Source: Paractinoplanes durhamensis
Lineage (GTDB): Bacteria > Actinomycetota > Actinomycetes > Mycobacteriales > Micromonosporaceae
Assembly: GCF_016862175.1 (NCBI RefSeq)
Contig: NZ_BOML01000090.1
Coordinates: forward strand, 1-43,625
DNA length: 43,625 nt
Reading direction: 5' to 3'
Below, piece after piece: positions 1 to 7,888 of this stretch; the stretch's first letter is position 1; every line of letters starts with the position of its first letter. Under the pieces are notes generated by a model, which saw nothing but the letters and a program-made list of their open reading frames with translations, did not search any database and was not told the origin of the DNA. Both the position numbers and the translations under genes were made by a program.

Positions 1-172
1 GTTACGAAGAACCCGCAGGCAGCAATGTGTACCGCCGCAGAGCAACGCATTGTCATTGTCTCAACGAGCGCGCCTCCGGCAAGGCACGGAGCGTTCCGGC
101 AAGGATCCCGCATATCTGTTGCTCGGGTGCTGGGACCGAGCGCGGCCCGGGCGGCGAACTACGAACTAGGTG
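1..172. other. window edge, no gene seen
   Basis: I see no reading frame here with convincing codon bias, start signal or family resemblance on either strand. A 9-base unit (CCGGCAAGG) occurs twice about 30 bases apart near 77-113, which is probably chance at this GC content. Confidence 0.3.
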
Positions 173-200
173 CTCCGCCGGGTGTCCAGGGCCGGCGGGG
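173..200 (-). terminator. hairpin after the membrane-protein gene
   Basis: A GC-rich stem (CCGCCGG at 175-181 with CCGGCGG at 192-198, extendable by a wobble and one more pair) lies directly downstream of the minus-strand stop codon at 201-203. There is no U tract, as is common in actinomycetes. The role as a terminator is inferred from position. Confidence 0.4.
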
Positions 201-632
201 TCATTTCTGCGCGTTGACGTTCCTCCATTGCTTTTTGAGGGCCTCGTAGAAGCGCTCGGGGAAGTCATCGGATCCGGGTAGGTAGACCTTCATGTCCGTT
301 CCCTTCGCGGGGGTCACGGTGACGTAGTCCGCGTAGGTCCAGGCGTCGCGGTCGGTGAACTCGATGGCTGTCACGTCCTTCAGGAGGATCGACTGCACTT
401 TGTCCTCCTGGTGGTCGTGGTCGGGTAGCCAATAGGAGCCGACCCGGACGTCGGTGAACAGCTGCCCTGCCTCCTCGAAAGGCACCCCGCCGCTGGTGAA
501 GAAGCGCACGTTCTCGCCCTTATCGATCATGCCGATCCTGACCAGATAGTTCTCCCGGTCGGCGGGCAGGTCCTCGGACTCCACGTTGTCCAGGACCACG
601 GAGCACGCGGAGAGGTTCAGCACAGTCACCAT
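201..632 (-). CDS. hypothetical membrane-anchored protein, lipobox-like start (likely the 3' part of a frame-broken gene)
   Basis: From the ATG at 632 this frame encodes 143 residues: a very short hydrophobic start ending in a lipobox-like LSAC, then an acidic, soluble domain (Trp/Tyr rich, ending WRNVNAQK). I do not recognise the soluble domain. The hydrophobic stretch before the cysteine is only about nine residues with no positive charge, too short for a normal lipoprotein signal, and no good Shine-Dalgarno precedes the ATG. Upstream in the same frame the translation reads SRWVGFRGLA, which would be a sensible loop before a second membrane segment. One extra G near 672-675 would join the 626-802 frame to this one, giving a 200-residue protein with two membrane segments and an outer or inner C-terminal domain. 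Codon use strongly supports translation of the 3' part. Confidence 0.6.
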   Translation of the reverse strand: MVTVLNLSACSVVLDNVESEDLPADRENYLVRIGMIDKGENVRFFTSGGVPFEEAGQLFTDVRVGSYWLPDHDHQEDKVQSILLKDVTAIEFTDRDAWTYADYVTVTPAKGTDMKVYLPGSDDFPERFYEALKKQWRNVNAQK

Positions 633-802
633 GGCGAGTCCGCGGAACCCGACCCACCTCGACAGGTCAGCCCGTCCGCGAAGACCAGCAGCACACCGGC
701 GAAGAGGCCACCGGCGACGGCCACGAGGACGAGCACGCACTGCAGCGGCCACCGCGGCGGCCGTGGACGCGGCGCCGAGGGTGAGCAGCGTGCCGCCGCC
801 AT
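626..802 (-). CDS. small single-span membrane ORF (58 aa), probable 5' part of the next gene
   Basis: A 58-residue frame starts at ATG 802 behind a good ribosome binding site (GAGAGGGG four bases upstream). It has a basic, proline-rich N-terminus and one strong membrane helix (about residues 22-43, QCVLVLVAVAGG...VLLVF). Its TGA (626-628) overlaps the ATG of the downstream frame, within ATGGTGA. Two readings are possible: a small membrane protein translationally coupled to its neighbour, or the first exon-like half of a gene broken by loss of one G. The second is favoured because the downstream frame lacks its own ribosome binding site and has an incomplete signal segment. Confidence 0.5.
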   Translation of the reverse strand: MAAARCSPSAPRPRPPRWPLQCVLVLVAVAGGLFAGVLLVFADGLTCRGGSGSADSPW

Positions 803-833
803 GTGCCCCTCTCGGCGGTTCGGTACCTGTCAT

Positions 834-917
834 TCGCATGCGAGCCAGTCTGCTGATCGTCCGCCGTCGGCGGATGAGTAGCCGAACCCATCTTTTGGGG
901 TACGCCTGCCCGGCAGG
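834..917. promoter_or_regulatory. divergent promoter region with three dyads
   Basis: The 168 bases between the divergent starts at 802 and 971 hold a perfect 10-bp palindrome (TCGCATGCGA, 834-843), an inverted repeat TCCGCCG-T-CGGCGGA (860-874) and an inverted repeat CCTGCC-C-GGCAGG (905-917). They are seen directly. Whether any binds a regulator is unknown, and short GC-rich dyads are frequent by chance here. Confidence 0.3.
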
Positions 918-970
918 GAGCCACCTCGACGGCCCGCAGGACGCGCGGCCGGCCACGTAGTGTCGCGGGC

Positions 971-1402
971 ATGGCGGCCAAGGACGACCTGATCCAGCAG
1001 CTCTGCTCGCTGCTGGTCGGTGACGCGGAAGTCGCGACTGAGAACTGGCAGCACTTGGCGCTGGTGGGTGTCGTCGATGCCGGGCAGTCACGCATGACCG
1101 GCTTCTGCTATGACGCGGCGGGTGATTACGAGCCCGCCGCGCCACGCAACTTCGAGACGCTTGCGGTGCTGCGCAAGCTACGCGACGAGATGGCCAAGGC
1201 TGACGACCGGTTACCGTGGAAGACCTGCCTGGTGCGCGTCGGGCGTGCCGGTGGCACGATCAGCGTCGAATTCGAGTATGACGACCCGGACCGCTGGGTG
1301 ATCAGCAAGTCCACCCTGCGCCGGCGCGCTGACGAACTGCACCCTCGTTACAACGTGGTGCACGAGAGCCGGACGACCCGTTTCGATCCTGACGCCGACT
1401 GA
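971..1402 (+). CDS. YezG/DUF600-like immunity-type protein
   Basis: This frame encodes 143 residues, fully soluble, with an N-terminal helix (DDLIQQLCSLLVG), a central LRKLRDEMAKADDRLPWKTC segment and a beta-strand block rich in acid and Trp (ISVEFEYDDPDRW). The WKTC...G...EFEYDDPD pattern resembles the YezG (DUF600) family, known as antitoxin or immunity proteins of polymorphic toxin systems. I cannot confirm this without a profile search, and no toxin gene is adjacent. The gene stands alone, divergent from the membrane-protein gene at 201-802. Length is typical of the family. The ATG at 971 has only a weak purine stretch upstream. Alternative: an unrelated small actinobacterial protein. Confidence 0.6.
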   Translation: MAAKDDLIQQLCSLLVGDAEVATENWQHLALVGVVDAGQSRMTGFCYDAAGDYEPAAPRNFETLAVLRKLRDEMAKADDRLPWKTCLVRVGRAGGTISVEFEYDDPDRWVISKSTLRRRADELHPRYNVVHESRTTRFDPDAD

Positions 1403-1823
1403 ACGAAACGTACATGACCCGGGCGTCAGTTCGAGGCTCACGAATTCGACTGATCCGGTATCTCATATGCCGGCAACACAGAACGGTCGGGAAATGGGCC
1501 AGCGTCTTCGCCGCCTTCAACAATCTCGATGACGGGCGTCCTCGACCAAGCGCCGTCGAGCCAATCTCATCATCCGCAGGCAACCGACGCGCCGGCAGAC
1601 GCCGAGTGCAAGTAGCCGCCGACCGGGCGCGGCATACGGGTGGGGTCTGGCTGCGTGTCGGTTGCTTGGCGGCGGTTGGGGTGAGCCGGCGGGCGGTTGC
1701 GGGTACAACGCCCGCCGGCTGGGGTACGGGGGCTGGTGGAGAGCCTTGGCAGGTTGACCGTTTGTGTGGTCTGGCCTTTCCGCGGGGCTCGGGCGGGCCG
1801 CGTCAGCGCCGGGCTCGCGGTGG
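1403..1823. other. gene-free stretch with one strong hairpin
   Basis: The 421 bases between the convergent genes contain no frame with convincing codon bias. The only structure I see is the GC-rich hairpin at 1684-1720, annotated separately. Confidence 0.4.
1684..1720. terminator. bidirectional hairpin between convergent genes
   Basis: An 11-bp perfect stem (AGCCGGCGGGC at 1684-1694 with GCCCGCCGGCT at 1710-1720) continues after a one-base bulge with GTTG (1696-1699) pairing CAAC (1706-1709). It lies about 100 bases downstream of the minus-strand HTH gene and 280 bases downstream of the plus-strand gene. No U tract follows, so terminator function is inferred. Confidence 0.4.
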
Positions 1824-2528
1824 TCAGTTGGTGGCGGTCGCGTCGTGTCTGTTGTGTCGGCGGATCCAGCCTTGTGCGGTGTGGCGGGGTACGCCGTAGT
1901 GATCGGCGATCACGGCGGCGGTGCCGGCCTGGCGATAGACGGCGCTGAAGTCGTCGGGCATTCTGCGGTATACCCGTTCGGCAGCAATATCGGCAGCGGC
2001 ACCGGCTGCGGCACCGGCTGCGGGACTTGCCGCTTTGCGTACTGGCTTTCTCGGTGTCTTCTTCGGAGCCGGCTGGCTACGGCCGCGGCGCGCCCCGCTC
2101 GACGGTGCCGCCTCGCCGGCGGCGGTCCGGCCTTCGGCGGCGGCTGCCCGGCGACTCGCACGCTTGGCGGGCGCCGCGGTCGAGGCTTGCGGCGTGGCGC
2201 CGCCGGTCACGGGCTGCGGTGTCGCCGCAGTGGCGGTTGTCGCGGGTTCGCCGGCTCCGAGGTCGGTGTTCACGGCTGATGGTCCCGGTGCGGCTTGCGT
2301 GAGCGGTGTGGAAGCCGGGGTGATCGCGGCCGGGGTGTGCGTAGGACCGGTCACGGCTTGCAGGAGCAAGTCGACGTTGACGTTGGGTGCCTGGGCGCCG
2401 GTCAGGCCGCCGGGGGCGTGCATGTGCACGCTGGTGATCCGGGCCTGGCCGGTAGAGGTGTCCACGGTCAGGGTGGTGCTGTTCCCGCTGTCATCGTCAG
2501 GTGTGATGGTGATGGTGTACGAGTCCAT
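1824..2528 (-). CDS. Ala/Pro-rich protein with C-terminal helix-turn-helix
   Basis: The frame encodes 234 residues. Residues 1-60 form a small acidic, Thr-rich beta domain beginning MDSYTITITPDDD. Residues 65-175 are low complexity, first Ala/Thr/Pro then strongly basic (KRASRRAAAAEGR, RRGRSQPAPKK), like a flexible nucleic-acid-binding linker. The last 45 residues (DDFSAVYRQAGTAAVIADHYGVPRHTAQGWIRRH) read as a helix-turn-helix of the kind that scans for spacer-type recognition. A clear GAGGGA precedes the ATG. Sequestered domain order (beta domain, basic linker, HTH) suggests a DNA-binding protein. I do not know the family name, although I have seen similar N-termini in actinomycete accessory regions. 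Function unknown. Confidence 0.65.
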   Translation of the reverse strand: MDSYTITITPDDDSGNSTTLTVDTSTGQARITSVHMHAPGGLTGAQAPNVNVDLLLQAVTGPTHTPAAITPASTPLTQAAPGPSAVNTDLGAGEPATTATAATPQPVTGGATPQASTAAPAKRASRRAAAAEGRTAAGEAAPSSGARRGRSQPAPKKTPRKPVRKAASPAAGAAAGAAADIAAERVYRRMPDDFSAVYRQAGTAAVIADHYGVPRHTAQGWIRRHNRHDATATN

Positions 2529-3279
2529 GTCGTCCCTCGGGTTCGTGGTGTCACACCCGTCAGCGCGGCAGGCCGGCGTCCGCAGCGGTACCCGTAGCCT
2601 GCCCCGACGGCCAGATGAAGATCACCAATGTATCGCGGAGCACGACACCACCCATGAACCCACCTCACGAGAAAGCGACCTACGCCCCGGGCCGACCGTC
2701 CCCCTGCCACCCGCCGCATGTGACGCAAGAGGAATCTCTTTACGCGTCCTTGGCCGACATGCCGCGCCGGGGGCGAAGATCACCACCGACAACCCGGCGC
2801 CTCCATCATCATCACCTGCACAGTCGAAACGAGACCCATACACGCGCACCCGCTGCCAGCACCCGAGCGTCCGGTCATACCGAGAAGCGGACGCATTCAT
2901 GATCAACACAATGTCCAGGATGTCGGTGCCTCAACGAGGCTGGACGGCCCCGACATCCTGGAAATTGTGTTGGTCTAGGTCGCAAACCAGCGCACGGAGT
3001 GCGGCGGCAGCCGGCGGCCGCGGCGACGATGCATCCGGATCTGCCGCCGATAGTTGCGCGGCAGGGAACTACTTGTAGCCGCGGGGTTGGCGACCGGGCG
3101 GGAAATCAGGGGCTGGGCAGGTAGCGCGTGCGGCTCCCGTACGTCGGTCCTGAGTTCGACGAAGGCCCCGCGCTTCGCTACCCCCGACCCGACACCCGGC
3201 CCGGAGACTTCCGCCGATACGACCGACTCGGCGGGCGCCTCCACGAATCGGGCATGCCGCTTGACCAGCACGGATGGCG
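2529..3279. other. gene-poor gap with a long inverted repeat
   Basis: This 750-base gap holds the inverted repeat at 2904-2972. One minus-strand GTG frame (2975-3271, 98 codons) starts 8 bases after the LuxR gene stop and has moderate GC3, but its basic, proline-rich product resembles nothing I know and it lacks a ribosome binding site. I see no other supportable gene. Base use is less biased than in the flanking genes, as expected for non-coding DNA. Confidence 0.4.
2904..2972. repeat. 23-bp near-perfect inverted repeat (cruciform-like)
   Basis: The arms 2904-2926 and 2950-2972 pair at 22 of 23 positions (the single mismatch is at 2913/2963). The 23-base loop itself contains GCCT-CAACG-AGGC (2928-2940), so a nested hairpin can form. 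It is far more AT-balanced than flanking DNA, and no U tract follows on either strand. It could be a mobile-element remnant, a structured RNA, or a protein-binding site. Confidence 0.75.
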
Positions 3280-3954
3280 TTACCGGTACCCGCCGGCCTC
3301 CGTCGAGATCGCCGCCTCGGTGCGGCTGTGCACGTCGAGGCGGGCGAACGCGTTCTCCAGGTGCTTGCGGACCGTGTGCGGGGAGACCGCCAGGCGGTGG
3401 GCGATCGCCCGGTTTGTCAGGCCCTCGCGGACCAGCGCCAGCACCTCCCGCTCACGCCGGGTGAGGCTCGGCGTCATGGCGCGGCGGACGGCGGCCTCCA
3501 GGTGGGGGCGCAGCAGGGTCAGCACCAAGCGGTCGTGGTCGGTGAAGCCGGCGCCGGGAGCCCGATCCAGCAGCAGCACGTTGGTCTGGCCGGGTGGGCA
3601 GGGGAGCTTCACCCCGATCTCGTGCTCCAGGCCGAAGGGGCGGAAGCAGTCGTGGTAGATCGCGGTACGGTGCCAGGCTCGCTCGCCCAGCAGGTCGCTG
3701 ATCGAGCAGACCGGCCGAAGCATGCCGGGGCCGTGACAGAGCGGGTGCTCGTGGTAGTGCTCCCAGAACGCCTCGTCGGAGGAGTCGTCGGGAACCGAGG
3801 TCTCGTTGTCGAGAACCCGACGGCGGGGAACGTCGAGGCGGGACCAGGACACCACGTCGCACGGGACCACCTCGGCCAGGACACCGAGGACGTCGGCGAT
3901 GGCCGTGGCCTCGAACAACCGGCGGAGCGTGTCGTCGCCCAGGTTGATACCCAT
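3280..3954 (-). CDS. LuxR-family transcriptional regulator
   Basis: The product has 224 residues. The C-terminal 55 residues (about 163-218: LTRREREVLALVREGLTNRAIA, then SPHTVRKHLENAFARLDV) are a classic LuxR/NarL helix-turn-helix. The N-terminal 150 residues are a GAF-like or unassigned sensor domain with Cys/His/Trp-rich stretches (HYHEHPLCHGPG) and no phospho-acceptor receiver motif, so it is not a standard response regulator. It is transcribed away from the kelch gene, with a perfect 16-bp palindrome 11 bases upstream of its start. Self-regulation and control of the kelch gene are plausible inferences. The inducing signal is unknown. Confidence 0.85.
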   Translation of the reverse strand: MGINLGDDTLRRLFEATAIADVLGVLAEVVPCDVVSWSRLDVPRRRVLDNETSVPDDSSDEAFWEHYHEHPLCHGPGMLRPVCSISDLLGERAWHRTAIYHDCFRPFGLEHEIGVKLPCPPGQTNVLLLDRAPGAGFTDHDRLVLTLLRPHLEAAVRRAMTPSLTRREREVLALVREGLTNRAIAHRLAVSPHTVRKHLENAFARLDVHSRTEAAISTEAGGYR

Positions 3955-3964
3955 CGGGGGAGCC

Positions 3965-3980
3965 TACGACGTACGTCGTA
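3965..3980. promoter_or_regulatory. perfect 16-bp palindrome in the LuxR/kelch intergenic region
   Basis: TACGACGTACGTCGTA is a perfect dyad located between the LuxR start (3954) and the kelch start (4018). Perfect symmetry over 16 bases is unlikely by chance. A homodimeric LuxR-type regulator commonly binds such dyads, so this is a candidate operator for the gene at 3280-3954. Confidence 0.55.
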
Positions 3981-4017
3981 TGGCGCCTGTCGGCTGCCGG
4001 ACCGCAGCGTGGAGGGC

Positions 4018-4899
4018 ATGACGGAGAACAGGACGGAACGCTGGCAGGCCCGCCCCTCGCTCAACGTGGCGCGCGGCGGCCTGATCGGCACGACGACCGG
4101 CACCACGTACGCGATCGGCGGCTTCACCTCGGGTTTCGGCACCGGGCTGGATTCGGTCGAGCGGCTCGACCCGGCCGGCGGCCACTGGCGGCTGATCGCA
4201 CCGATGCCGACCGCGCGCGGCAACCCGGCCGCCGCCACCGTGCGCGGTGACGTCTACGTGCTGGGCGGCTACGCCGACGACAAGATCCTGGACGTCGTGG
4301 AGATCCTGGACGGGGACCGATGGCGGACGGGGCGGCCGCTGCCCGGTGCCCGCGGCGGTGCGGCCGCGGCGGCGATCGGCGACCGGCTCTACGTGGTGGG
4401 CGGCTTCGACGCGACCGACAACGCGACCACGGCGGTCTCGGTCTACGACGTGCACAACGACGCCTGGCATGACGCACACCCGATGCGCACCGCGCGCGGC
4501 CTGCTCAAGGCCGAGGTCCTCGACGGCCACCTGTACGCGATCGGCGGCACCGTCGACGTCCAGGTCTTCCAGGCCACGGTGGAGCGTTACGACCCGGCGG
4601 CTGACCGCTGGCACACCGTGGCTCCGCTGCACACCGGCCGCGGCAACCCGGGCGTGGCGGCGGACGGCGGCCGGCGGATCTTCGTGGTCGGCGGCGCGAG
4701 CGCGAACGGTCCGCTGCGCACGACCGAGGTGTACGAACCGCACGCCGACCGCTGGCGCACGCTAGATCCGCTCCTCACGGTCGGCCGGGCCTCGTTCTCG
4801 GCAGCGGTCCACGACGACCTGCTGGTGGCCTTCGGCGGCTTCGAGCTGACTGCCGACACCCCCACCGCCAGCTCCCGCGTCGAAGCCCTCCACATCTGA
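4018..4899 (+). CDS. kelch-repeat beta-propeller protein
   Basis: The product has 293 residues with no signal peptide or membrane segment, so it is probably cytoplasmic. Six kelch repeats of about 47 residues are visible, each with the diglycine (IGGF, LGGY, VGGF, IGGT, VGGA, FGGF) followed by a spaced Tyr and Trp (for example VERYDPAADRW), forming a six-bladed propeller. Such propellers bind proteins or small molecules. Some are sialate mutarotases or oxidases, but I see no catalytic signature. The ATG at 4018 follows GGAGGG. The longer open frame upstream to 3274 is antisense to the LuxR gene and is not part of this protein. The divergent LuxR gene is its likely regulator. Confidence 0.85.
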   Translation: MTENRTERWQARPSLNVARGGLIGTTTGTTYAIGGFTSGFGTGLDSVERLDPAGGHWRLIAPMPTARGNPAAATVRGDVYVLGGYADDKILDVVEILDGDRWRTGRPLPGARGGAAAAAIGDRLYVVGGFDATDNATTAVSVYDVHNDAWHDAHPMRTARGLLKAEVLDGHLYAIGGTVDVQVFQATVERYDPAADRWHTVAPLHTGRGNPGVAADGGRRIFVVGGASANGPLRTTEVYEPHADRWRTLDPLLTVGRASFSAAVHDDLLVAFGGFELTADTPTASSRVEALHI

Positions 4900-4902
4900 T
4901 AG

Positions 4903-4917
4903 AGCCCCTTTTGGGCT
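4903..4917 (+). terminator. weak hairpin after kelch gene
   Basis: AGCCC (4903-4907) pairs with GGGCT (4913-4917) around a CTTTT loop just after the kelch stop. The stem is short and lacks a following T run, so function is tentative. Confidence 0.3.
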
Positions 4918-5000
4918 GCACCTTCCGCCCGTCCCGTTCGACGTGCCGACGGACGCAGACTTCGGTCGGATCAAGCACTTACTGATGGATCCACGCCGGG

Positions 5001-5120
5001 TCAGACCGCTGCGAGATCCGGGAGCTCAACCAGGCCGTCTGCTGGGCCAGCGAACTCACCCCGGCCGGGGATGCGGTCGGCAACGCCGCCTGCACGGGCC
5101 AGCATCTGGTTGATACTCAC
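5001..5120 (-). CDS. possible small ORF (39 aa), unrecognised
   Basis: A GTG at 5120 is preceded by GAGGA seven bases upstream and opens a 39-codon frame (SINQMLARAGGVADRIPGRG...). The product looks like a fragment of a soluble protein and matches nothing I know. It lies downstream of the ABC operon. It may be a gene remnant rather than a functional gene. Confidence 0.25.
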   Translation of the reverse strand: MSINQMLARAGGVADRIPGRGEFAGPADGLVELPDLAAV

Positions 5121-5209
5121 AAACCCATCCTCGCACTTACCGGGGACCGTGGGCCAACTGCTACGACCCGAGCCGGACCACCGCGGCCGAACCAACCTCC
5201 GGGACGCGG

Positions 5210-7888
5210 CTACGAACCGCCTGCTCGCAGGACGTCCCCGAGGCGCAGGTGGCGGCGTAGCGCGGCCTCGGCGGCGACCACCGCGACCAGCGTGCCGAGC
5301 AGCAGCACCGCTGCCACTCCGAGAAGCCACCACGGCACCGTGGTGGCCGGGTCGGCGAGTTGGCCGGTCAGCGTGCGCAGCGCGAGCGGGCCGAATGTCA
5401 GCTTCACCAGCAACAGGCCGAGCAGCGGCCCGCCGATCGCGGCGACCAGCACCGGCGGGAGCAGCTCGCCGGCCGCGACCCGGTGGGTGTCTCGTGGGCG
5501 CAGGCCGAGGGTGCGCAGGCGGGCGAGCGTTTCCCACCGGGCGGGTGCGCTCGATGCGGCGCTCAGCGCGAAGCCCAGCATGCCGAGAAGCAGGAGCGTT
5601 CCGGCCGCTGCCCATTCGAGGGCGGCCAGGCCGGCGTTCAGCGGTGCCGACCGGCGGTCGTCGAGCACCTCGGCGCGGGTCTCGGCCCGTCCGCCGGTGG
5701 CCGCGGCCTCGACGGCCTTGGCGGCGCCGGATCCGGTCACCCACACGGTGTCGGGCTGGTAGGCCAGGCCGGCCGACGCGTCGACCAGGATCACGTCGGT
5801 GGCGGTGCCGATCGCGGGGGCGGTGCCGACGGCGGTGAGCTCGACCATGGGGTCGGTGTTCTCCAGGCGCAGGCGCATGGTCATGCCGGGGCGGAGGCTG
5901 CCGTCGCCGGAGCGGACCAGGGCGCGCGGGCCGGAGAGCCCGGCCAGGTCCGGCGCGGCGGGTAGCGGGGTGTCGGCGCGGAGCTGCTGGAAGGCGGCGG
6001 CGTCCACGATGACCAGGGTCGGGGTGAGCGCGTTGTTGTCGGCGATCACCCGGACGCCGTCGATGACCTCGGCGGCGACCGCGTGCTTCACGCCGGGTGC
6101 GGTGGCCAGCTGGGCGGCGATCTTCGTGGCGTCGTCGCGGGAGTCGGGGGGCACGTCGAGGCGGGCGTCGCCGCCGACCGTCTGCCATGCGCCGTCGGCC
6201 GTGCCGCGGGCGGTGGTCGTGTCGAGGGTGACCGCGAACGCGGCCAGCGCCGTGGTGACCGTCAGTACCAGCAGCGGAAGCACCCGGGCGGCGGTGGCGG
6301 CGGCCCGGGCGGCGCCGAAGACGGCGAGCGGTCGGCGCGAGCGCAGCGACTGGCGCAGGGCCAGGCCGGTGCCGACCGGCATCAGGCGCAGCACCAGGAG
6401 CGTGCCGGCGATGACGCCGAGGGTGGGTGCGCTCGCCGGCAGCGCCGAGTCGGAACCGGAAGCGATGCCGCGCTGGTGAAGGGCGACGACCGCGCCGGCC
6501 GCCGCGGCCAGGACGGTGGCGTCGATCGCAACCCGGCGCAGCTGCGCGGTGCGGAGCTGGCGGCGGCGGGCGCTGCGGTTGGCGGGCGCACGCCGGTCGC
6601 GGGTGGCCCGGGCCGCCGCGAGCACCCCGAACGCGGGCCCGGCGGCGATGGCGCAGACGACCACCGGCAGGGTCCAGAGCAGCGCGGCGCCGCCGGCGAG
6701 CAGCAGGGACAGCGCGATCCCGAGCGCGGCGGCCGGCACGGTGACCACCGCCGATTCGATCAGCAGCTCGGTGGCGAGGCTGGGCAGGCCGGCGCCGCGC
6801 TGCCGGGTGGCGGCCAGCGCCGTCGCGCGCCGGCGGGCGATCAGATCGGCGGCGAGCAGCAGGACGAGGACCGCGCCGGCCAGGACGGCGATCAGCAGCA
6901 CCGCGGCCTGGGCGTACGCGGCGTCGACCTGGGCGCGTACGTCGCGCAGCACCCGGTCGAGGCCGGTGTCCCACTTGAGCGAGTCGTCGCGGGCTCCGGA
7001 GGAGGCCGAGGTGGCCTTGAGGGCGGCGGCGGTCGCGGCGAGCTGCTGGGCGGATTCCCAGGTGAGCTTGTCCGGGTCGGCGGCGAACCAGACGGTGCGC
7101 CGCAGCTGGTCCTGCTGGAAGGCGAGCCGGGCGTCGGGCAGCGAGTCGGCGGAGAGCAGGCCGCCGAGCCGGGTGCTGCCGGAACCGTCCAGGCCGGACG
7201 ACGGCTGCAGCACCCACGGGACGGTCCGCCAGGCCGGGTCGGCCGGGTCGACCGGCCGGAAGATGCCGCTGACCAGCAGGTTGTACGGCTGCCGCAGCTC
7301 GTCCTGGACCGGCACGTGGCCGCCGGGCTTGAGCTTGAGGGCGGCCGCCTCGGTCTCGGACAGGCCGACCTGCACCTCCCAGAGCGGCCCGTTGAGCGGG
7401 ATCTCCACGTTGCCGTCGGCGGTGCCGCCCGGCGCGCGCCCGGCGATCCAGGTGACCGCCGGGCCGCCGGCGTCGTCCTGCACGTAGTCGACCTGGAAGT
7501 GCCGCTGCACGCTGCCGTCGGTGACGGCGAGGGTGACGGCGGCGACCGTGGTGATCGGCGGCCGGAGCGCGGCCCGCAGGTCCGGGTCGAGGGCTTCCTC
7601 GGCCCGGCCGCGGAAGTCGTCGACGTCGGCGGCGATGCCGGTGCTGCGGACCCGGCCGCCGTTCGGCCCGTAGTCGTCCTCCCAGCGGGCCTGCGCCTGG
7701 ACGGCGGCGTCCGGCCCGGCCTTGCGGATCGCCTCCTGGGCGGCCCGGTCGGCGGTGGCCCGCATGAGCGGCGGCACGGCCGCCGCGAGCAGGGTGATGA
7801 CCAGGACGACCCCGGCGACGAGCAGCAGCGGCCCGAGGTCGGCGCGGGCCCGCCCACGAATGCTGGGCCGGTGCAGGGCCGGGATCAC
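5210..7888 (-). CDS. FtsX-type ABC transporter permease (second permease)
   Basis: The product has 892 residues. One membrane helix near residues 18-38 is followed by a large extracytoplasmic domain, then a cluster of helices (AVLLIAVLAGAVLVLLLAADLIARRRATALAATRQRGA is the FtsX-like coupling segment), a second outer domain and three final helices with another coupling segment (LARLRTLGLRPRDTHRV). This duplicated FtsX topology is typical of MacB-like actinobacterial permeases. The GTG start at 7888 overlaps the stop of the upstream permease as GTGA, so translation is coupled and the longer upstream frame is antisense-like noise. It ends the chain of ATPase, ATPase, permease, permease. Substrate unknown; these systems move lipoproteins or peptides or act as mechanotransmission complexes. 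Confidence 0.85.
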   Translation of the reverse strand: MIPALHRPSIRGRARADLGPLLLVAGVVLVITLLAAAVPPLMRATADRAAQEAIRKAGPDAAVQAQARWEDDYGPNGGRVRSTGIAADVDDFRGRAEEALDPDLRAALRPPITTVAAVTLAVTDGSVQRHFQVDYVQDDAGGPAVTWIAGRAPGGTADGNVEIPLNGPLWEVQVGLSETEAAALKLKPGGHVPVQDELRQPYNLLVSGIFRPVDPADPAWRTVPWVLQPSSGLDGSGSTRLGGLLSADSLPDARLAFQQDQLRRTVWFAADPDKLTWESAQQLAATAAALKATSASSGARDDSLKWDTGLDRVLRDVRAQVDAAYAQAAVLLIAVLAGAVLVLLLAADLIARRRATALAATRQRGAGLPSLATELLIESAVVTVPAAALGIALSLLLAGGAALLWTLPVVVCAIAAGPAFGVLAAARATRDRRAPANRSARRRQLRTAQLRRVAIDATVLAAAAGAVVALHQRGIASGSDSALPASAPTLGVIAGTLLVLRLMPVGTGLALRQSLRSRRPLAVFGAARAAATAARVLPLLVLTVTTALAAFAVTLDTTTARGTADGAWQTVGGDARLDVPPDSRDDATKIAAQLATAPGVKHAVAAEVIDGVRVIADNNALTPTLVIVDAAAFQQLRADTPLPAAPDLAGLSGPRALVRSGDGSLRPGMTMRLRLENTDPMVELTAVGTAPAIGTATDVILVDASAGLAYQPDTVWVTGSGAAKAVEAAATGGRAETRAEVLDDRRSAPLNAGLAALEWAAAGTLLLLGMLGFALSAASSAPARWETLARLRTLGLRPRDTHRVAAGELLPPVLVAAIGGPLLGLLLVKLTFGPLALRTLTGQLADPATTVPWWLLGVAAVLLLGTLVAVVAAEAALRRHLRLGDVLRAGGS

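Larger units (their letters stand above)
4900..5209. other. gap between kelch and permease genes
   Basis: The 310-base gap holds the weak hairpin at 4903-4917 and a possible 39-codon minus-strand frame at 5001-5120. I see no longer gene. Confidence 0.35.

Noticed and set aside
2975..3271. A 98-codon minus-strand frame after the LuxR gene
   Set aside because: It has a GTG start without ribosome binding site and an unrecognised basic product; kept only as a remark in the gap entry.
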